Assembly (NCBI RefSeq): GCF_900102875.1
Contig: NZ_FNGH01000008.1
Span: 62,001 to 126,000, forward strand
Direction: 5' to 3'
Source of the DNA: Franzmannia pantelleriensis
Lineage (GTDB): Bacteria; Pseudomonadota; Gammaproteobacteria; Pseudomonadales; Halomonadaceae
DNA length: 64,000 bases
Under the pieces are notes generated by a model. The model was not told where the DNA came from and did no database searches. It saw only the letters and a program-made list of their open reading frames with translations. Position numbers and translations under genes: made by a program. Below are positions 8,640-22,100 of the stretch, piece after piece; positions within the stretch are counted from its first letter, which is position 1; the number at the start of each line of letters is the position of its first letter.

Positions 8640-8831
8640 ATGCCGATCGTCACCATTCAGCAGTTCCCCCGCGATGTGGAGCAGAAGCGCGAGTTGGCCA
8701 AGCGCATTACCGCGGCGTTCGTTGAGGTATATGAGGCCAAGCCGGAGTCGGTACAGGTATTCTTCAGCGAAGTCGAAAGCGAGGATTGGGCCAAGGGCGG
8801 AGTGATGGGCTGCGACCTCACGTCGAATTGA
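8640..8831 (+). CDS. 4-oxalocrotonate tautomerase family protein
   Basis: A 63-residue protein starting MPIVTIQQF. The family uses the amino-terminal proline, exposed after Met removal, as general base, which fixes the start at 8640 rather than at the upstream in-frame ATG at 8610. Length matches the 62-residue 4-OT subunits that assemble as hexamers. The segment SEVESEDWAKGG aligns with the usual EVPRENWGVGG region, but the catalytic arginine of 4-OT (Arg39) is replaced by an acidic residue, so the substrate is probably not 2-hydroxymuconate. It follows the creatininase-family gene by 65 bases and could be cotranscribed. Confidence 0.8.
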   Translation: MPIVTIQQFPRDVEQKRELAKRITAAFVEVYEAKPESVQVFFSEVESEDWAKGGVMGCDLTSN

Positions 8832-8895
8832 GCACTGCGGCACCTAATGGCGCGGCCACGGTCACAGCGGTCATGCTTACCTTGCTAACAGACTC

Positions 8896-9477
8896 ATGAA
8901 TGTGACCCTCACGCTGGTCGCCCTTACGGTGCTCGTCTCGGCGCTGGGCTGGATGCAGCCTGCGCTCAAGCGGGCGCTGATCTACTGGCCGCCAGGCGTG
9001 GCGCAGGGGCAGTGGTGGCGCTTGATCAGCCACGGGCTGCTGCATGCCAATGTCACGCATCTGGCCTTCAACATGGTCACCCTCTACGTGTTTGGCACGG
9101 TGATGGAGCTGGTGCTGGTGCCGCATATCGGGGTGCTGGGGTTCGTGCTGTTCTATGTCGCGGGACTGCTGATTGCGATACTGCCAACCCATCTACGCCA
9201 TCGACGTGATGCCAGTTACTTGAGCCTGGGCGCGTCCGGGGCGGTGGCGGCGGTGCTGTTCGCCTATATTCTGCTGCGGCCGTGGTCGCTGCTGTTCGTG
9301 TTCGTGGTGCCGGTGCCGGCGATCGCCTTTGCCGCGCTCTATGTGATCTACTCGCTGTGGGCGCAGCGCCATGCCGATGATAATGTCAATCACAGCGCCC
9401 ATCTGTGGGGCGGCGCCTGGGGGTTAACGTTCATGCTCGGGCTGATGGCCTCGACCTATCCCAATGAGCTGATCTGA
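8896..9477 (+). CDS. Rhomboid family intramembrane serine protease
   Basis: A 193-residue membrane protein of the rhomboid family. The nucleophile motif GASGAVAAVLF (Ser near residue 113) and the downstream histidine in NHSAHLWGGAWG form the catalytic Ser-His dyad. The N-terminal WWRLISHGLLHANVTHLAFNM, interrupted here only by spacing, is the characteristic W-R and H-x-x-x-N region of loop 1 and helix 2. About six membrane helices are visible. It would cleave membrane-anchored substrates within the bilayer; none is predictable. Its stop overlaps the start of the next gene (ATGA), so the two are translationally coupled. Confidence 0.9.
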   Translation: MNVTLTLVALTVLVSALGWMQPALKRALIYWPPGVAQGQWWRLISHGLLHANVTHLAFNMVTLYVFGTVMELVLVPHIGVLGFVLFYVAGLLIAILPTHLRHRRDASYLSLGASGAVAAVLFAYILLRPWSLLFVFVVPVPAIAFAALYVIYSLWAQRHADDNVNHSAHLWGGAWGLTFMLGLMASTYPNELI

Positions 9478-10319
9478 TGATACGCGTACTGGTCTCGCTG
9501 GCGGCGATATATGGCTTGGTGGTGGTGTTGATGTGGGCTTTTCAGGAGCGCCTGCTGTACCTGCCCCACGCCGGTCGCGAGCACGTCAGCACCCCGGCTG
9601 ATCGCGGTCTGGCGTGGGAAGAGGTGACCCTGACCACCCAAGACGACCTGGCCCTCGATGCCTGGTGGATCCCCGCCCCCGAACCGCGCGGCAGCCTGCT
9701 GTTCTTCCACGGCAACGCCGGCAATATCTCGCATCGTCTGGAGAGCATCGCTCAATTCCAGCGCCTGGGGCTGTCGGTACTGATCATCGATTACCGCGGC
9801 TACGGTCGCAGCGAGGGTCGGCCCTCCGAAGACGGTACGGCGCTGGATGCTCGCGCCGCCTGGCAGTGGCTGCGCGACGACGCCGGGCTGGCGGCCGAGG
9901 AGATCGTGGTGTTCGGCCGCTCGCTGGGTGCGGCGGTGGCCGCCGAGCTGACGGCGAGTCTCGAGGAGCAGCAGGCGCCCCCCGCGGCGGTGATTCTCGA
10001 GTCGCCGTTCCGCTCGGTGCCGGAGCTGGCCCAGCGGCTCTACCCGTTCCTGCCGGCGCGCTGGCTGGCGCGTATCGACTACCCGGTGGAGCGCTATGTG
10101 GCCCAGATTTCTGCGCCGCTACTGGTGGTCCACAGCCGTGACGACGAGGTGATTCCGTATGCAGAGGGGGAAGCGGTCTATGCGGCGGCGTCCCCACCCA
10201 AGCAGCTGCTGACCATTCGCGGTGGTCACAACACCGGCTTCGTGGATAGCGAAGCCGACTATCTGGCGGGCATCGACGCCTTCCTGGCCGAACAAGCCGA
10301 CCTGCCCGCTACCCGCTGA
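9477..10319 (+). CDS. Alpha/beta hydrolase, membrane-anchored (BEM46/YfhR-like)
   Basis: A 280-residue alpha/beta hydrolase with an N-terminal membrane anchor (about residues 3-20). The oxyanion region FFHGNAGN, the nucleophile elbow FGRSLGAA (Ser near residue 145), the acid in VVHSRDDEVIPY and the histidine in RGGHNTGF form a complete catalytic triad, in the arrangement of the BEM46/ABHD13 group. It probably acts as a serine esterase or thioesterase on the outer face of the inner membrane. Coupled by a 4-base overlap to the rhomboid gene. The physiological substrate is unknown. Confidence 0.88.
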   Translation: MIRVLVSLAAIYGLVVVLMWAFQERLLYLPHAGREHVSTPADRGLAWEEVTLTTQDDLALDAWWIPAPEPRGSLLFFHGNAGNISHRLESIAQFQRLGLSVLIIDYRGYGRSEGRPSEDGTALDARAAWQWLRDDAGLAAEEIVVFGRSLGAAVAAELTASLEEQQAPPAAVILESPFRSVPELAQRLYPFLPARWLARIDYPVERYVAQISAPLLVVHSRDDEVIPYAEGEAVYAAASPPKQLLTIRGGHNTGFVDSEADYLAGIDAFLAEQADLPATR

Positions 10320-10356
10320 GCTTCTACACTCTGGTGATAAGTGACTGGAGACCGCC

Positions 10357-11544
10357 ATGGATTACACCGCCTATCGCCAGATCCTCGCCGAGACGCAGGC
10401 GCTCAGCGAGCTGCCGTTCAATGATGACGAGTATGAGGCGCGCCTGAGCAGGGTGCGCGCCGCGATGCAGCACTGGGAACTCGATGCGCTGCTGCTCACC
10501 GACCCCGCCGATATCAACTACCTCACCGGTTACCACACCTTCGAAGTCTCGGTGCACGCTTGCCTGGTGTGTACCGCCGAGCGCCTGGTGCTGCAGGTGG
10601 CGTCCATCGAGACCGGGGCGGCGGTGGTGACCGCCCGCGCCGACGAGATCCTCGGCTACCGCTGGGAAAATCCCGATGAGGTCATCGCGCCGCTGTGCGA
10701 TCTGTTGATGCCCTGTGCAGCGGTGGGCATCGATGGCTGGCATGCCGGCTTGCGGCATGGGGTGATGGCGGCGCTGGCGGCGCGACTCGGCAGCGCGCGA
10801 TTCCAGGAGGCGGGCGCGCTGCTCGACGGCGTACGTATCGTCAAGAGCGACGCCGAGCTTGCCTGTCTCAGGGAGAGCGCACGGATCACATCGGCCGGGC
10901 TCGAGGCGGCAATGGCGGTGATCCGTCCCGGAGTGACCGACAACGAGGTGGCCGCCGAAGGTGCCCGGGCGCTGCTGGCCGCGGGTAGCGAGTTCATGAG
11001 CCTGCAGCCGATCGTCACCAGCGGCGAGCGCATCGGGGTGATTCACGTCAATCACAAGCGCCGGGTCATTGCGGCGGGGGATCCGGTGTTCCTCGAGTTC
11101 GGCGCCGCCTATCAGCGCTACACCGCGCCGATGATGCGCACCGCCGTGGCCGGGCGCGCCAGCACCGAGATGCAGGCCGTCGCCGATCTGTGCCATGAGC
11201 TGTACGAGGTGCTGTGCCGGCATATGCAGCCGGGTGACTCCTTCGATGCCGCGGCTCAGGCCGCCGAGGCGGTGCTGTCACCCTGGCAGGCGCGGCTGTT
11301 CCACTCGGGGGTGTTTGGCTATGCGGTGGGCGCGCAATTTCCGCCCAGCTGGGTCGAGGGCAGCGGCTATATCGCCCGAGGGCAGGCGCGCCAGTTCGAG
11401 GTCGGGATGGTCTTCCACCTGCCGCTATGCCTGCGCCTGCCCGGGCAGTGGGGCGTCGGTCTCAGCGACACCGTGATGGTCACCGAGCGCGGCGGCGTGG
11501 CACTGACCGACAATGACTGGCGGCTCCACGAACTGCCTGTCTGA
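10357..11544 (+). CDS. M24-fold hydrolase of the creatinase / ectoine hydrolase type
   Basis: A 395-residue protein with a creatinase N-terminal domain (TDPADINYLTGYHTFE, residues 48-63) and a pita-bread C-terminal domain. The five metal ligands of M24 aminopeptidases are not conserved: the usual DFGA reads EFGA, SDITRT reads APMMRT, the His motif reads FGYAVGAQFPPSW, and the EPGIY and RxED positions read HLPLC and GLSD. This is the pattern of non-metallo members such as creatinase and ectoine hydrolase DoeA. I therefore expect an amidohydrolase on a small zwitterionic compound, not a prolidase. No doeB partner is adjacent. A TGGAG ribosome site lies 6 bases before the ATG. Confidence 0.8.
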   Translation: MDYTAYRQILAETQALSELPFNDDEYEARLSRVRAAMQHWELDALLLTDPADINYLTGYHTFEVSVHACLVCTAERLVLQVASIETGAAVVTARADEILGYRWENPDEVIAPLCDLLMPCAAVGIDGWHAGLRHGVMAALAARLGSARFQEAGALLDGVRIVKSDAELACLRESARITSAGLEAAMAVIRPGVTDNEVAAEGARALLAAGSEFMSLQPIVTSGERIGVIHVNHKRRVIAAGDPVFLEFGAAYQRYTAPMMRTAVAGRASTEMQAVADLCHELYEVLCRHMQPGDSFDAAAQAAEAVLSPWQARLFHSGVFGYAVGAQFPPSWVEGSGYIARGQARQFEVGMVFHLPLCLRLPGQWGVGLSDTVMVTERGGVALTDNDWRLHELPV

Positions 11545-11571
11545 GCGAGACGTCAGGCAGGCGGGTCAGGG

Positions 11572-12300
11572 TTAGGCCTCGGCGGGCAGCTCGGCGTTAT
11601 GGAAGACGTTCTGCACGTCGTCGAGGTCGTTGAGCATGTCGAGAAATTTCTCGAACATCGCCACGTCGTCGCCCTCTACCGGGGTGGTGGTCTGAGGGAC
11701 GAACTGGATCTCGTCGACCTCGAAATCGAGCTCGCCGAAGGCATCGATCAACGCCTGCTTGGCCTTGGCATACTCGGTGTGCGGGGCGAATACGGTGATC
11801 TGGCCATCCTCGTTCTCGATGTCGCTGACGTCGACGTCGGCCTCCATTAGCGCTTCCAGGGCGGCTTCTTCGTCCTCACCGCGGTAGGCGAGAATCGCAC
11901 AGTGGTCGAACATATGGCTGACGCTGCCGGGGGTGCCGATCTTGCACTTGGTCTTGGTGAAGCAGGCGCGCACGTCGCCAAAGGTACGGTTGGGATTGTC
12001 GGTCAGGCAGTCGACGATCACCATGCAGTTGCCCGGTCCGAAGCCTTCGTAGCGGGCCGGTGAGAAGTCCTCGCCGCCGGCGCCGCTGGCCTTGTCCAGC
12101 GCCTTATCGATGACGTGAGAGGGCACCTGGTCCTTCTTGGCGCGCTCGATCAGGCCGCGCAGGCTCAGGTTGCTGGCGGGATCGGTGCCACCCTGCTTGG
12201 CGACCACGTAGATCTCACGACCATACTTGCTGTAGACCTTGGTCTTGGCGGCGGCCGTCTTGGCCATGGATTCCTTGCGGTTCTGAAAGGCCCTGCCCAT
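11572..12300 (-). CDS. yebC: YebC/PmpR family protein
   Basis: A 242-residue protein of the YebC/PmpR family. The start at 12300 gives the canonical N terminus [19 protein letters not shown]; the longer frame adds 16 residues without family support. An AGGACAA ribosome site precedes this ATG. Conserved segments include [14 protein letters not shown] and [17 protein letters not shown]. YebC-family proteins were described as transcriptional regulators and more recently as factors helping ribosomes through difficult sequences; which applies here is unknown. It stands alone, convergent with the upstream M24 gene. Confidence 0.93.
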   Translation of the reverse strand: MGRAFQNRKESMAKTAAAKTKVYSKYGREIYVVAKQGGTDPASNLSLRGLIERAKKDQVPSHVIDKALDKASGAGGEDFSPARYEGFGPGNCMVIVDCLTDNPNRTFGDVRACFTKTKCKIGTPGSVSHMFDHCAILAYRGEDEEAALEALMEADVDVSDIENEDGQITVFAPHTEYAKAKQALIDAFGELDFEVDEIQFVPQTTTPVEGDDVAMFEKFLDMLNDLDDVQNVFHNAELPAEA

Positions 12301-12467
12301 ATCGTTGTCCTGTCTGCTCATCAATACGGCCAGAATGTTACTCAACAAGCCGCAGCGGGAACAGGGTTATTTGCCGCATGGCAGGCCCTGGCAATGAGTG
12401 CCATTCTGAACCCGAACACACCTTATGTGGCCTATACGATGACCGAGAGGGCCATCAAGGAGATTGC

Positions 12468-13349
12468 ATGTTGAGGTTGCTACCACGACGCTTGTTGGCA
12501 TCGCTGCTGACGGGCGTGATGTTGAGTGCCGCCGCCAGCCTGGCGGTGGCCCGAGATCTCGCCGCCGACCCCGATGACATGATCGAGGTGGAGATCGCCA
12601 CCGTAGGGGTAGCAGGGGCGATGGGGCCGCCGGTGGTGCTGCTGCGTGAACCCGGCGGCGAGGACGTGATTCCGATCTTCATCGGCCCCAACGAGGCTGA
12701 GGCCATCCTGCGCGCACTGCGCGGTGATCGGCCGCGGCGGCCGCTGACCCATGAATTGCTCAATGACGTGATCGACGGCCTCGAGGCACGCCTGGCACGG
12801 GTCTACGTCGACGCGCTGCAGGACAATACCTTCCTCGGCATGCTCGAGCTGGAGATCGATGGCCGCGACGAGCCAGTACGCATCGACAGCCGCCCCAGTG
12901 ACGCCCTGGCGCTGGCGCTGCAGGCCGGTGCTACCATCCATGTGGCGCCCGAGGTACGTGAAGCGGCGCGGCAAATCGAGTATGAGGGGCTGGAGGATAG
13001 CGTGGTGGCAGCGCTGGGTATCACGGTGACTCGCGTCAGTCAGGATCTACGTGACGCGCTTGGCCTGCCCGACGATGATGGCTTGCTGGTCAGCGACGTC
13101 AGCGGTGCCGCCGAGGAGGCGGGCATGGCGCCGGGGGCGCTGCTGCTGTCGGTCAACGATCAGGTGCCGTCGTCGCCGATGAACTTCCTCGAGCTGGTAC
13201 GCGATACCCCTGCCGATGAAGACGCACAGCTGCGCTACTGGCAGGAGGGTGAGGTGCAGGAAATTGCCCTCTCCACCGACGTGCCAACGCCGCGGCCGCG
13301 AGGCCGTGGGGCGCAGGAGCCCGACGAGGAGCCGGGCATCCGGCTATAA
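12468..13349 (+). CDS. Exported DUF151 (bifunctional nuclease) domain protein with C-terminal PDZ domain
   Basis: A 293-residue protein. Residues 1-30 form a signal peptide (basic start, hydrophobic core LLASLLTGVMLSAAASLAVA). Residues about 35-165 are a DUF151/bifunctional nuclease domain, recognised by VVLLREPGGEDVIPIFIGPNEAEAI, seen in pieces, and by VRIDSRPSDALALAL. Residues about 180-275 resemble a PDZ domain (LGITVTRVSQ, LLVSDVSGAAEEAGMAPGAL, SVNDQ). The start at 12468 has AAGGAG 5 bases upstream; the upstream in-frame extension is rejected. Export of a DUF151 domain is unusual and its job is unknown. It stands alone. Confidence 0.8.
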   Translation: MLRLLPRRLLASLLTGVMLSAAASLAVARDLAADPDDMIEVEIATVGVAGAMGPPVVLLREPGGEDVIPIFIGPNEAEAILRALRGDRPRRPLTHELLNDVIDGLEARLARVYVDALQDNTFLGMLELEIDGRDEPVRIDSRPSDALALALQAGATIHVAPEVREAARQIEYEGLEDSVVAALGITVTRVSQDLRDALGLPDDDGLLVSDVSGAAEEAGMAPGALLLSVNDQVPSSPMNFLELVRDTPADEDAQLRYWQEGEVQEIALSTDVPTPRPRGRGAQEPDEEPGIRL

Positions 13350-13398
13350 ACCGCGGCGTCGCGAAACATAGCGCGCTAATATAAACTGTTGACGCTTG

Positions 13399-13420
13399 GC
13401 GGCCGGCCTATGCCGGCCGC
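13399..13420 (+). other. GC-rich hairpin before the TauE/SafE gene
   Basis: A perfect 9-base inverted repeat (GCGGCCGGC, loop CTAT, GCCGGCCGC) lies 22-43 bases before the preferred GTG start at 13442. No T-run follows, so it is more likely a leader RNA structure than a strong terminator of the upstream gene. Its presence argues against the ATG at 13421 as start, because that codon directly abuts the stem. Confidence 0.5.
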
Positions 13421-13441
13421 ATGTCGTTCTCAGGAGTCATC

Positions 13442-14185
13442 GTGTCGCTGTTCGTCGGCGCGGCCTTTGTGGCCGTGGTATTTCTTACCTCGATGCTGTC
13501 GGGGGTATTCGGCATGGCCGGCGGCCTGGTGCTGCTGTGGTTCCTGCTGCTGCTGTTTCCGGCCACCACGGCGATCGCCGTCCACGGGGTGATCCAGATG
13601 ACTGCCAATGGCGCGCGGGCCTGGCTGTCGAGGCAGTTCATCGTCTGGCGAGTCGTGGTGCTGATGACCCTTGGCGTGCTGGTCGCGGCGGGCCTGCTGC
13701 TGTGGATAGGCTACTCGCCGGATACGGCGACGGTGTCGATTCTTATCGGCCTGATGCCGATCCTGGTGTGGATGCCTCGCTACTGGTTCCAGCTCGACGC
13801 CAGCCGGCCCAGCCATGCGCTGACCTGCGGAGTGGTCTCCGGCGGCTTGACCATCGCCGCCGGGGTGTCCGGGCCGCTGATCGATATCTTCTTCGTGCGT
13901 TCGCGCATGGACCGCCGCCAGATCGTTGCCACCAAGGCGATGATCCAGGTCGTCTCCCACGCCATCAAGATCCTCTTCTATCTCGGTTCGGCGCTGGCCC
14001 TGAGCGCCGGCGAGTGGGGCATCATCCTCCTCGCCGCGCCCTTTGCGATGCTCGGCACCAACGCCGGTAACCGCATCCTGGCACGGCTTACCGATGCCAA
14101 CTTCCGCGCCTGGACGCGCTGGATCGTCACCGCCATCGGCGCTTTCTATCTGGTGCAGGGGCTCTTCCTGATTGCCACGGGCTAA
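13442..14185 (+). CDS. Sulfite exporter TauE/SafE family membrane protein
   Basis: A 247-residue polytopic membrane protein of the TauE/SafE family, with the N-terminal half-repeat FLTSMLSGVFGMAGGLVLLW and the internal half SGGLTIAAGVSGPLIDIFFV, each containing the conserved glycine-rich re-entrant segment. Members export sulfite, sulfoacetate or related organosulfur anions. The GTG at 13442 is preferred because AGGAG lies 5 bases upstream; the ATG at 13421 would add seven residues but sits against a hairpin and has no ribosome site. It is convergent with tesB one base away. The substrate is not predictable. Confidence 0.85.
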   Translation: MSLFVGAAFVAVVFLTSMLSGVFGMAGGLVLLWFLLLLFPATTAIAVHGVIQMTANGARAWLSRQFIVWRVVVLMTLGVLVAAGLLLWIGYSPDTATVSILIGLMPILVWMPRYWFQLDASRPSHALTCGVVSGGLTIAAGVSGPLIDIFFVRSRMDRRQIVATKAMIQVVSHAIKILFYLGSALALSAGEWGIILLAAPFAMLGTNAGNRILARLTDANFRAWTRWIVTAIGAFYLVQGLFLIATG

Positions 14186-14186
14186 G

Positions 14187-17548
<3,362 letters not shown>

Positions 17549-17572
17549 GCTCCTCCTCTCGACGTGGTGGTA

Positions 17573-19060
17573 TCAGAGCACCGGAGGGATGACGTCGAAC
17601 AGATGGCTGTCGTCATCGTCGTCCGGTAGGCGCTCGTTGAGCTGATGAAACTGCTGCTGACTGCGGTCAACGTAGTCGAGAATCTCGTAGTAGCGGCGAA
17701 TATTGCGCACATAGATCACCGGCTCGCCACCGCGGGCATAGCCGTGGCGGGTCTGGCTGTACCACTCGCTGTTCTGCAATAGCGGCAGCGCCTCGCGTAC
17801 GTCGGCCCAGCGGTCGGGGTCGCCGCCGCGCTGCTCAGCGATACCCCGGGCATCATACAGATGGCCTAGCCCGACATTATAGGCGGCCATGGCCATCCAC
17901 AGGCGATCGTCACCGTTGATCGACTCGGGTAGACGTTCCTTCATTTGACGGAGGTAGCGGGCGCCACCGTCGATGCTCTGCTGTGGGTCGAGGCGGTCGC
18001 TGACGCCGAGCTCCTCGGCGGTGGGGTTGGTCAGCATCATCAGGCCGCGCACCCCGGTGGGTGAGGTGGCCTCGGGGTCCCAGTGGGATTCCTGGTAACC
18101 CAGGGCGGCGAGCAGCTTCCAGTCGAAGCCACTATCACGGGCCGCCTGGCGGAACAGGTCGGCGTACTCGGGAAGCTTGTTGCGCACGTGGCTGATGAAG
18201 ATCCGCGCCCCGACGTACTCCAGGTAGTCGTCATGACCGAAGTAGCGGTCGATCAGTTCATCGAGGGTGCCGTCCTGCTGCAGCATGTCGAGAAACTCGT
18301 GGGCGCGCTGCTGAAGCGCCGCGCCTTGGCCGGCGGGAAAGGCCCAGGCCATCGACAGCGGCTCGCCCAGTGGAAAGCCCAGCTCGACCTCGGGAAAGAA
18401 CAGCCGATTGATCTTGAACTGGTGCTGATGGACGACCGCGGCGTCGAGGCTGCCGCTCTCGATACGCTGTAGCAGGTCGGCGACTTCCAGCTCATCGGAC
18501 TCCTTCCAGCTCAGCTCGGGAAGCTCCTGCTGCAGCTCGCGCAGGATCCGCCCGGTACCCGAGCCGCGTAGGCTGGCAATGCTGAGGCCGCGCAGGTCAT
18601 CGATATCGCGCACCGGTGGCAAACCGCGGCGATAGACCACTAGCGGCTGCAGGGTGAGAATCGGCCGGCTATAGATCAGCTCGGGTTGCTCCAGATCCAG
18701 GGGTAGCGCTGCCGCCCCGATGTCGGCGTGCCCCAGGCGCACTGCCTCGAGCACCTGCTCGACGTTGGGCTCGGTATCCATCGACAGGCTGAGTCCGAGG
18801 TGCTCGGCGAAGCGCCGCGCCAGATCGTACTCGAACCCGGTGGGACCGTGGCGACCTTCATAGTAGGTGGTGGGGGTATTGCGCGTATGCACGGCCAGGA
18901 AGGCGCGGGCCTGGATGGTATCCCACTGGGGGGCGTGCGGTGTCGGTTGGTGCGGCGCTAGCCACATCAGCGCGACACCGATGCACGTCAGCAGATAGCC
19001 GCGCGAGTGGCGGCGCAGATGGGACAGTAAGGCCTTGAGCATGCAGGAGCCGATCGGCAA
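17573..19060 (-). CDS. mltF: Membrane-bound lytic murein transglycosylase F
   Basis: A 495-residue protein with two domains: an N-terminal periplasmic-binding-like (SBP_bac_3) domain (about residues 50-270, [19 protein letters not shown]) and a C-terminal SLT transglycosylase domain with the catalytic glutamate in [12 protein letters not shown] and the downstream AAYNVGLGH. It cleaves peptidoglycan between MurNAc and GlcNAc. A hydrophobic segment at residues 20-36 anchors it. The TTG at 19060 has an excellent GGAGGG ribosome site 5 bases upstream; the ATG at 19042 would shorten the protein by six residues without a good site. Probably cotranscribed with the downstream GGDEF gene. Confidence 0.92.
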   Translation of the reverse strand: MPIGSCMLKALLSHLRRHSRGYLLTCIGVALMWLAPHQPTPHAPQWDTIQARAFLAVHTRNTPTTYYEGRHGPTGFEYDLARRFAEHLGLSLSMDTEPNVEQVLEAVRLGHADIGAAALPLDLEQPELIYSRPILTLQPLVVYRRGLPPVRDIDDLRGLSIASLRGSGTGRILRELQQELPELSWKESDELEVADLLQRIESGSLDAAVVHQHQFKINRLFFPEVELGFPLGEPLSMAWAFPAGQGAALQQRAHEFLDMLQQDGTLDELIDRYFGHDDYLEYVGARIFISHVRNKLPEYADLFRQAARDSGFDWKLLAALGYQESHWDPEATSPTGVRGLMMLTNPTAEELGVSDRLDPQQSIDGGARYLRQMKERLPESINGDDRLWMAMAAYNVGLGHLYDARGIAEQRGGDPDRWADVREALPLLQNSEWYSQTRHGYARGGEPVIYVRNIRRYYEILDYVDRSQQQFHQLNERLPDDDDDSHLFDVIPPVL

Positions 19061-19199
19061 CGGGACCCTCCACGATAGCGGGCGCAGAACGCCCTGTCAC
19101 CTGCGCGGATTTCGCGCCCCGGGTGCTTTCCAGTATCATGTGCGCTCGTTGCCGCCGGCCGCGGCCCTCATTTCGCTTTCACCAGAGGCTCGATCGACC

Positions 19200-22100
19200 A
19201 TGCTTGAACTGCGAGGTGCGCCTGCCCTTTCTGCTTTCCGACATGCCAAGCTGCTGGCCACCCTGCGCGACCGGGTCCCCGAGGTCGACACGCTGCACGC
19301 CGAGTACGTCCACTTCGTCGACCACGACGGTGACCTCGATGCCGACGAGCGTCGGCTGCTCGAGCGACTCCTCGACTACGGCAGCGAGGCAGGGGCGGCG
19401 AGCGAGGGCCATCTATTCCTGGTGGTGCCACGTATCGGCACTCAGTCACCGTGGTCGTCCAAGGCCACCGATATCGCGCGCAACTGCGGCCTGACCAAGG
19501 TGCGCCGGGTGGAGCGCGGCGTGGCCTATCGGGTGCGGCTGAACGGCACGCTCTCCGAGGCGGCCTTCGATGCCATTGTCGCTATCCTGCACGACCGCAT
19601 GACCGAGACGGTGCTGGCCAATGCCAGCGACGCGGCGCGGCTGTTCGCCCACCACGACCCGGCACCGTTGGGCCAGGTGGACATCCTCGAGGGCGGCCGC
19701 GCAGCGCTGGCCGAGGCCAACGTCCAGTTGGGCCTGGCGCTGGCTGAGGATGAAATCGACTACCTGCTCGAGGCGTTCCGGGAGCTGGGCCGTAACCCGG
19801 CCGACATCGAACTGATGATGTTTGCCCAGGCCAACTCCGAACACTGTCGGCATAAAATCTTCAATGCCGACTGGGTCATCGACGGCGAAGCGCAGTCCCA
19901 CTCGCTGTTCAAGATGATCAAGAACACCTACCGGGCCTCGCCGGATGACATCCTCTCCGCCTACAGCGATAACGCCGCGGTGATCACCGGCAGCAAGGCG
20001 CCGCGCTTCTTCGCCGCGCCGCTGACTGGCAAGGCCGGCGAGCGCGCCCGCTACGCCGCCCATGAGGAGCCGATTCAGATCCTGATGAAGGTGGAGACCC
20101 ACAATCACCCCACGGCGATCGCGCCGCATCCGGGGGCGGCCACCGGTGCCGGCGGCGAGATCCGTGACGAGGGCGCCACCGGCATCGGCGGCAAGCCCAA
20201 GGCGGGCCTGACCGGCTTCAGCGTCTCCAACCTGCGCATCCCCGAGTATGTACAGCCCTGGGAGGCCTTCGACTACGGCAAGCCGGAACGCATCGTCAGT
20301 GCCCTTGAGATCATGCTCGAGGCGCCCATCGGCGGTGCCGCCTTCAACAATGAGTTCGGGCGTCCCAATCTGGCCGGCTACTTCCGTACCTACGAGCAGG
20401 ACGCGCTGGGTCGCGACGGCATCGAGCGGCGCGGCTACCACAAGCCGATCATGCTCGCCGGCGGTTACGGCAACATTCGCGACGGCCACGTGCAGAAGGG
20501 CGAGATCCCGGTGGGTGGCAAGCTGATCGTGATGGGCGGTCCGGCGATGCTGATCGGCCTCGGCGGCGGCGCGGCCTCGTCGATGGCCTCGGGCAGCTCC
20601 AGTGAAGACCTCGACTACGCCTCGGTACAGCGCGACAACCCCGAGATCGAGCGTCGCGTCCAGGAAGTGATCGACCGCTGCTGGGCACTGGGCGACAGCA
20701 ATCCCATCCGTTTCATCCATGACGTAGGCGCCGGCGGGCTCTCCAATGCCCTACCCGAACTGGTCAAGGACGGCGGTCGCGGCGGGCGCTTCTCGCTGCG
20801 CGCGATTCCCAACGCCGAGCCGGGCATGAGCCCGCTGGAGATCTGGTGCAACGAGGCTCAGGAGCGCTACGTGCTGGCGGTGGCCCCCGACGATCTCGAG
20901 GCCTTCGATGCGCTGTGCGAGCGCGAGCGCTGCCCCTATGCGGTGGTCGGCGAGGCCATCGAGGCGCATCACCTGGAAGTGCGCGACGGGCATTTCGAGA
21001 CCCAGCCGGTCGACCTGCCGATGAGCGTGCTGTTCGGCAAGCCGCCGAAGATGACCCGTGAGTTCCAGCGTGAGTCGCCGGTGTTATCCGCAGTGATGCT
21101 CGACAATCTCGACCTTCGCGAAGCGCTAGACCGGGTGCTGCGACTGCCGGCGGTAGCCTCCAAGAGCTTCCTGATCACCATCGGTGACCGCTCGATCACC
21201 GGCCAGGTGGCCCGCGATCAGATGGTTGGCCCCTGGCAGGTGCCGGTGGCCGATGTGGCGGTGACCACGGCGAGCTTCGACACCCATGCCGGCGAGGCCA
21301 TGGCGATGGGCGAGAGGGCGCCGGTGGCACTGGTCGATCCCGCCGCCAGCGCGCGGCTGGCAGTGGCCGAGTCGATCACCAACCTGGCCGCCGCACCGAT
21401 TGCCAAGCTCGGCGACATCAAGCTCTCGGCCAACTGGATGAGCGCTGCCGACCATCCCGGCGAGAATCAGGCGCTGTATGACGCCGTCCATGCGGTGGGC
21501 ATGGAGCTCTGCCCGGCACTCGGCATTGCCATTCCGGTGGGCAAGGACTCGATGTCGATGCGTACTGCCTGGCAGGCGGAGAGCGACAAGGGTGACGTCG
21601 AAGACAAGAGCGTTACCGCGCCGCTCACTCTCGCCGTCACCGGGTTTGCGCCGGTGACCGATGCGCTCCAGACCCTGACCCCGCAGATCAATCTCGAGCA
21701 GGATGAATCCGACCTGATCCTGATCGACCTGGGCGGCGGCCAGAATCGCCTCGGCGGCTCGGCACTGGCCCAGGTCTACGGCCAGGTCGGCGACGAGTGC
21801 CCGGACGTCGATGACCCGGAAGACCTCAAAGCCTTCTTCGAGGTGATCCAGGGGCTCAACCGCGACGGCAAGCTGCTGGCCTACCACGACCGCAGCGACG
21901 GCGGCCTGCTGGTGACCCTGCTGGAGATGGCCTTCGCCGCCCGCGCCGGCCTCGAGATCAAGCTCGACTGGCTGATCGACGAGCCGGTGGATGCCTTCAA
22001 TGCGCTGTTTGCCGAAGAGCTCGGCGCGGTGATCCAGGTCAACCGCCAGTACACCGAAGAGGTGCTGACGCAGTTCGCCGCTGCCGGCCTCGAGACCTGC

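Noticed and set aside
13421-13441. ATG at 13421 as start of the TauE/SafE gene
   Set aside because: It touches a hairpin and lacks a ribosome site; GTG 13442 has AGGAG at ideal spacing.
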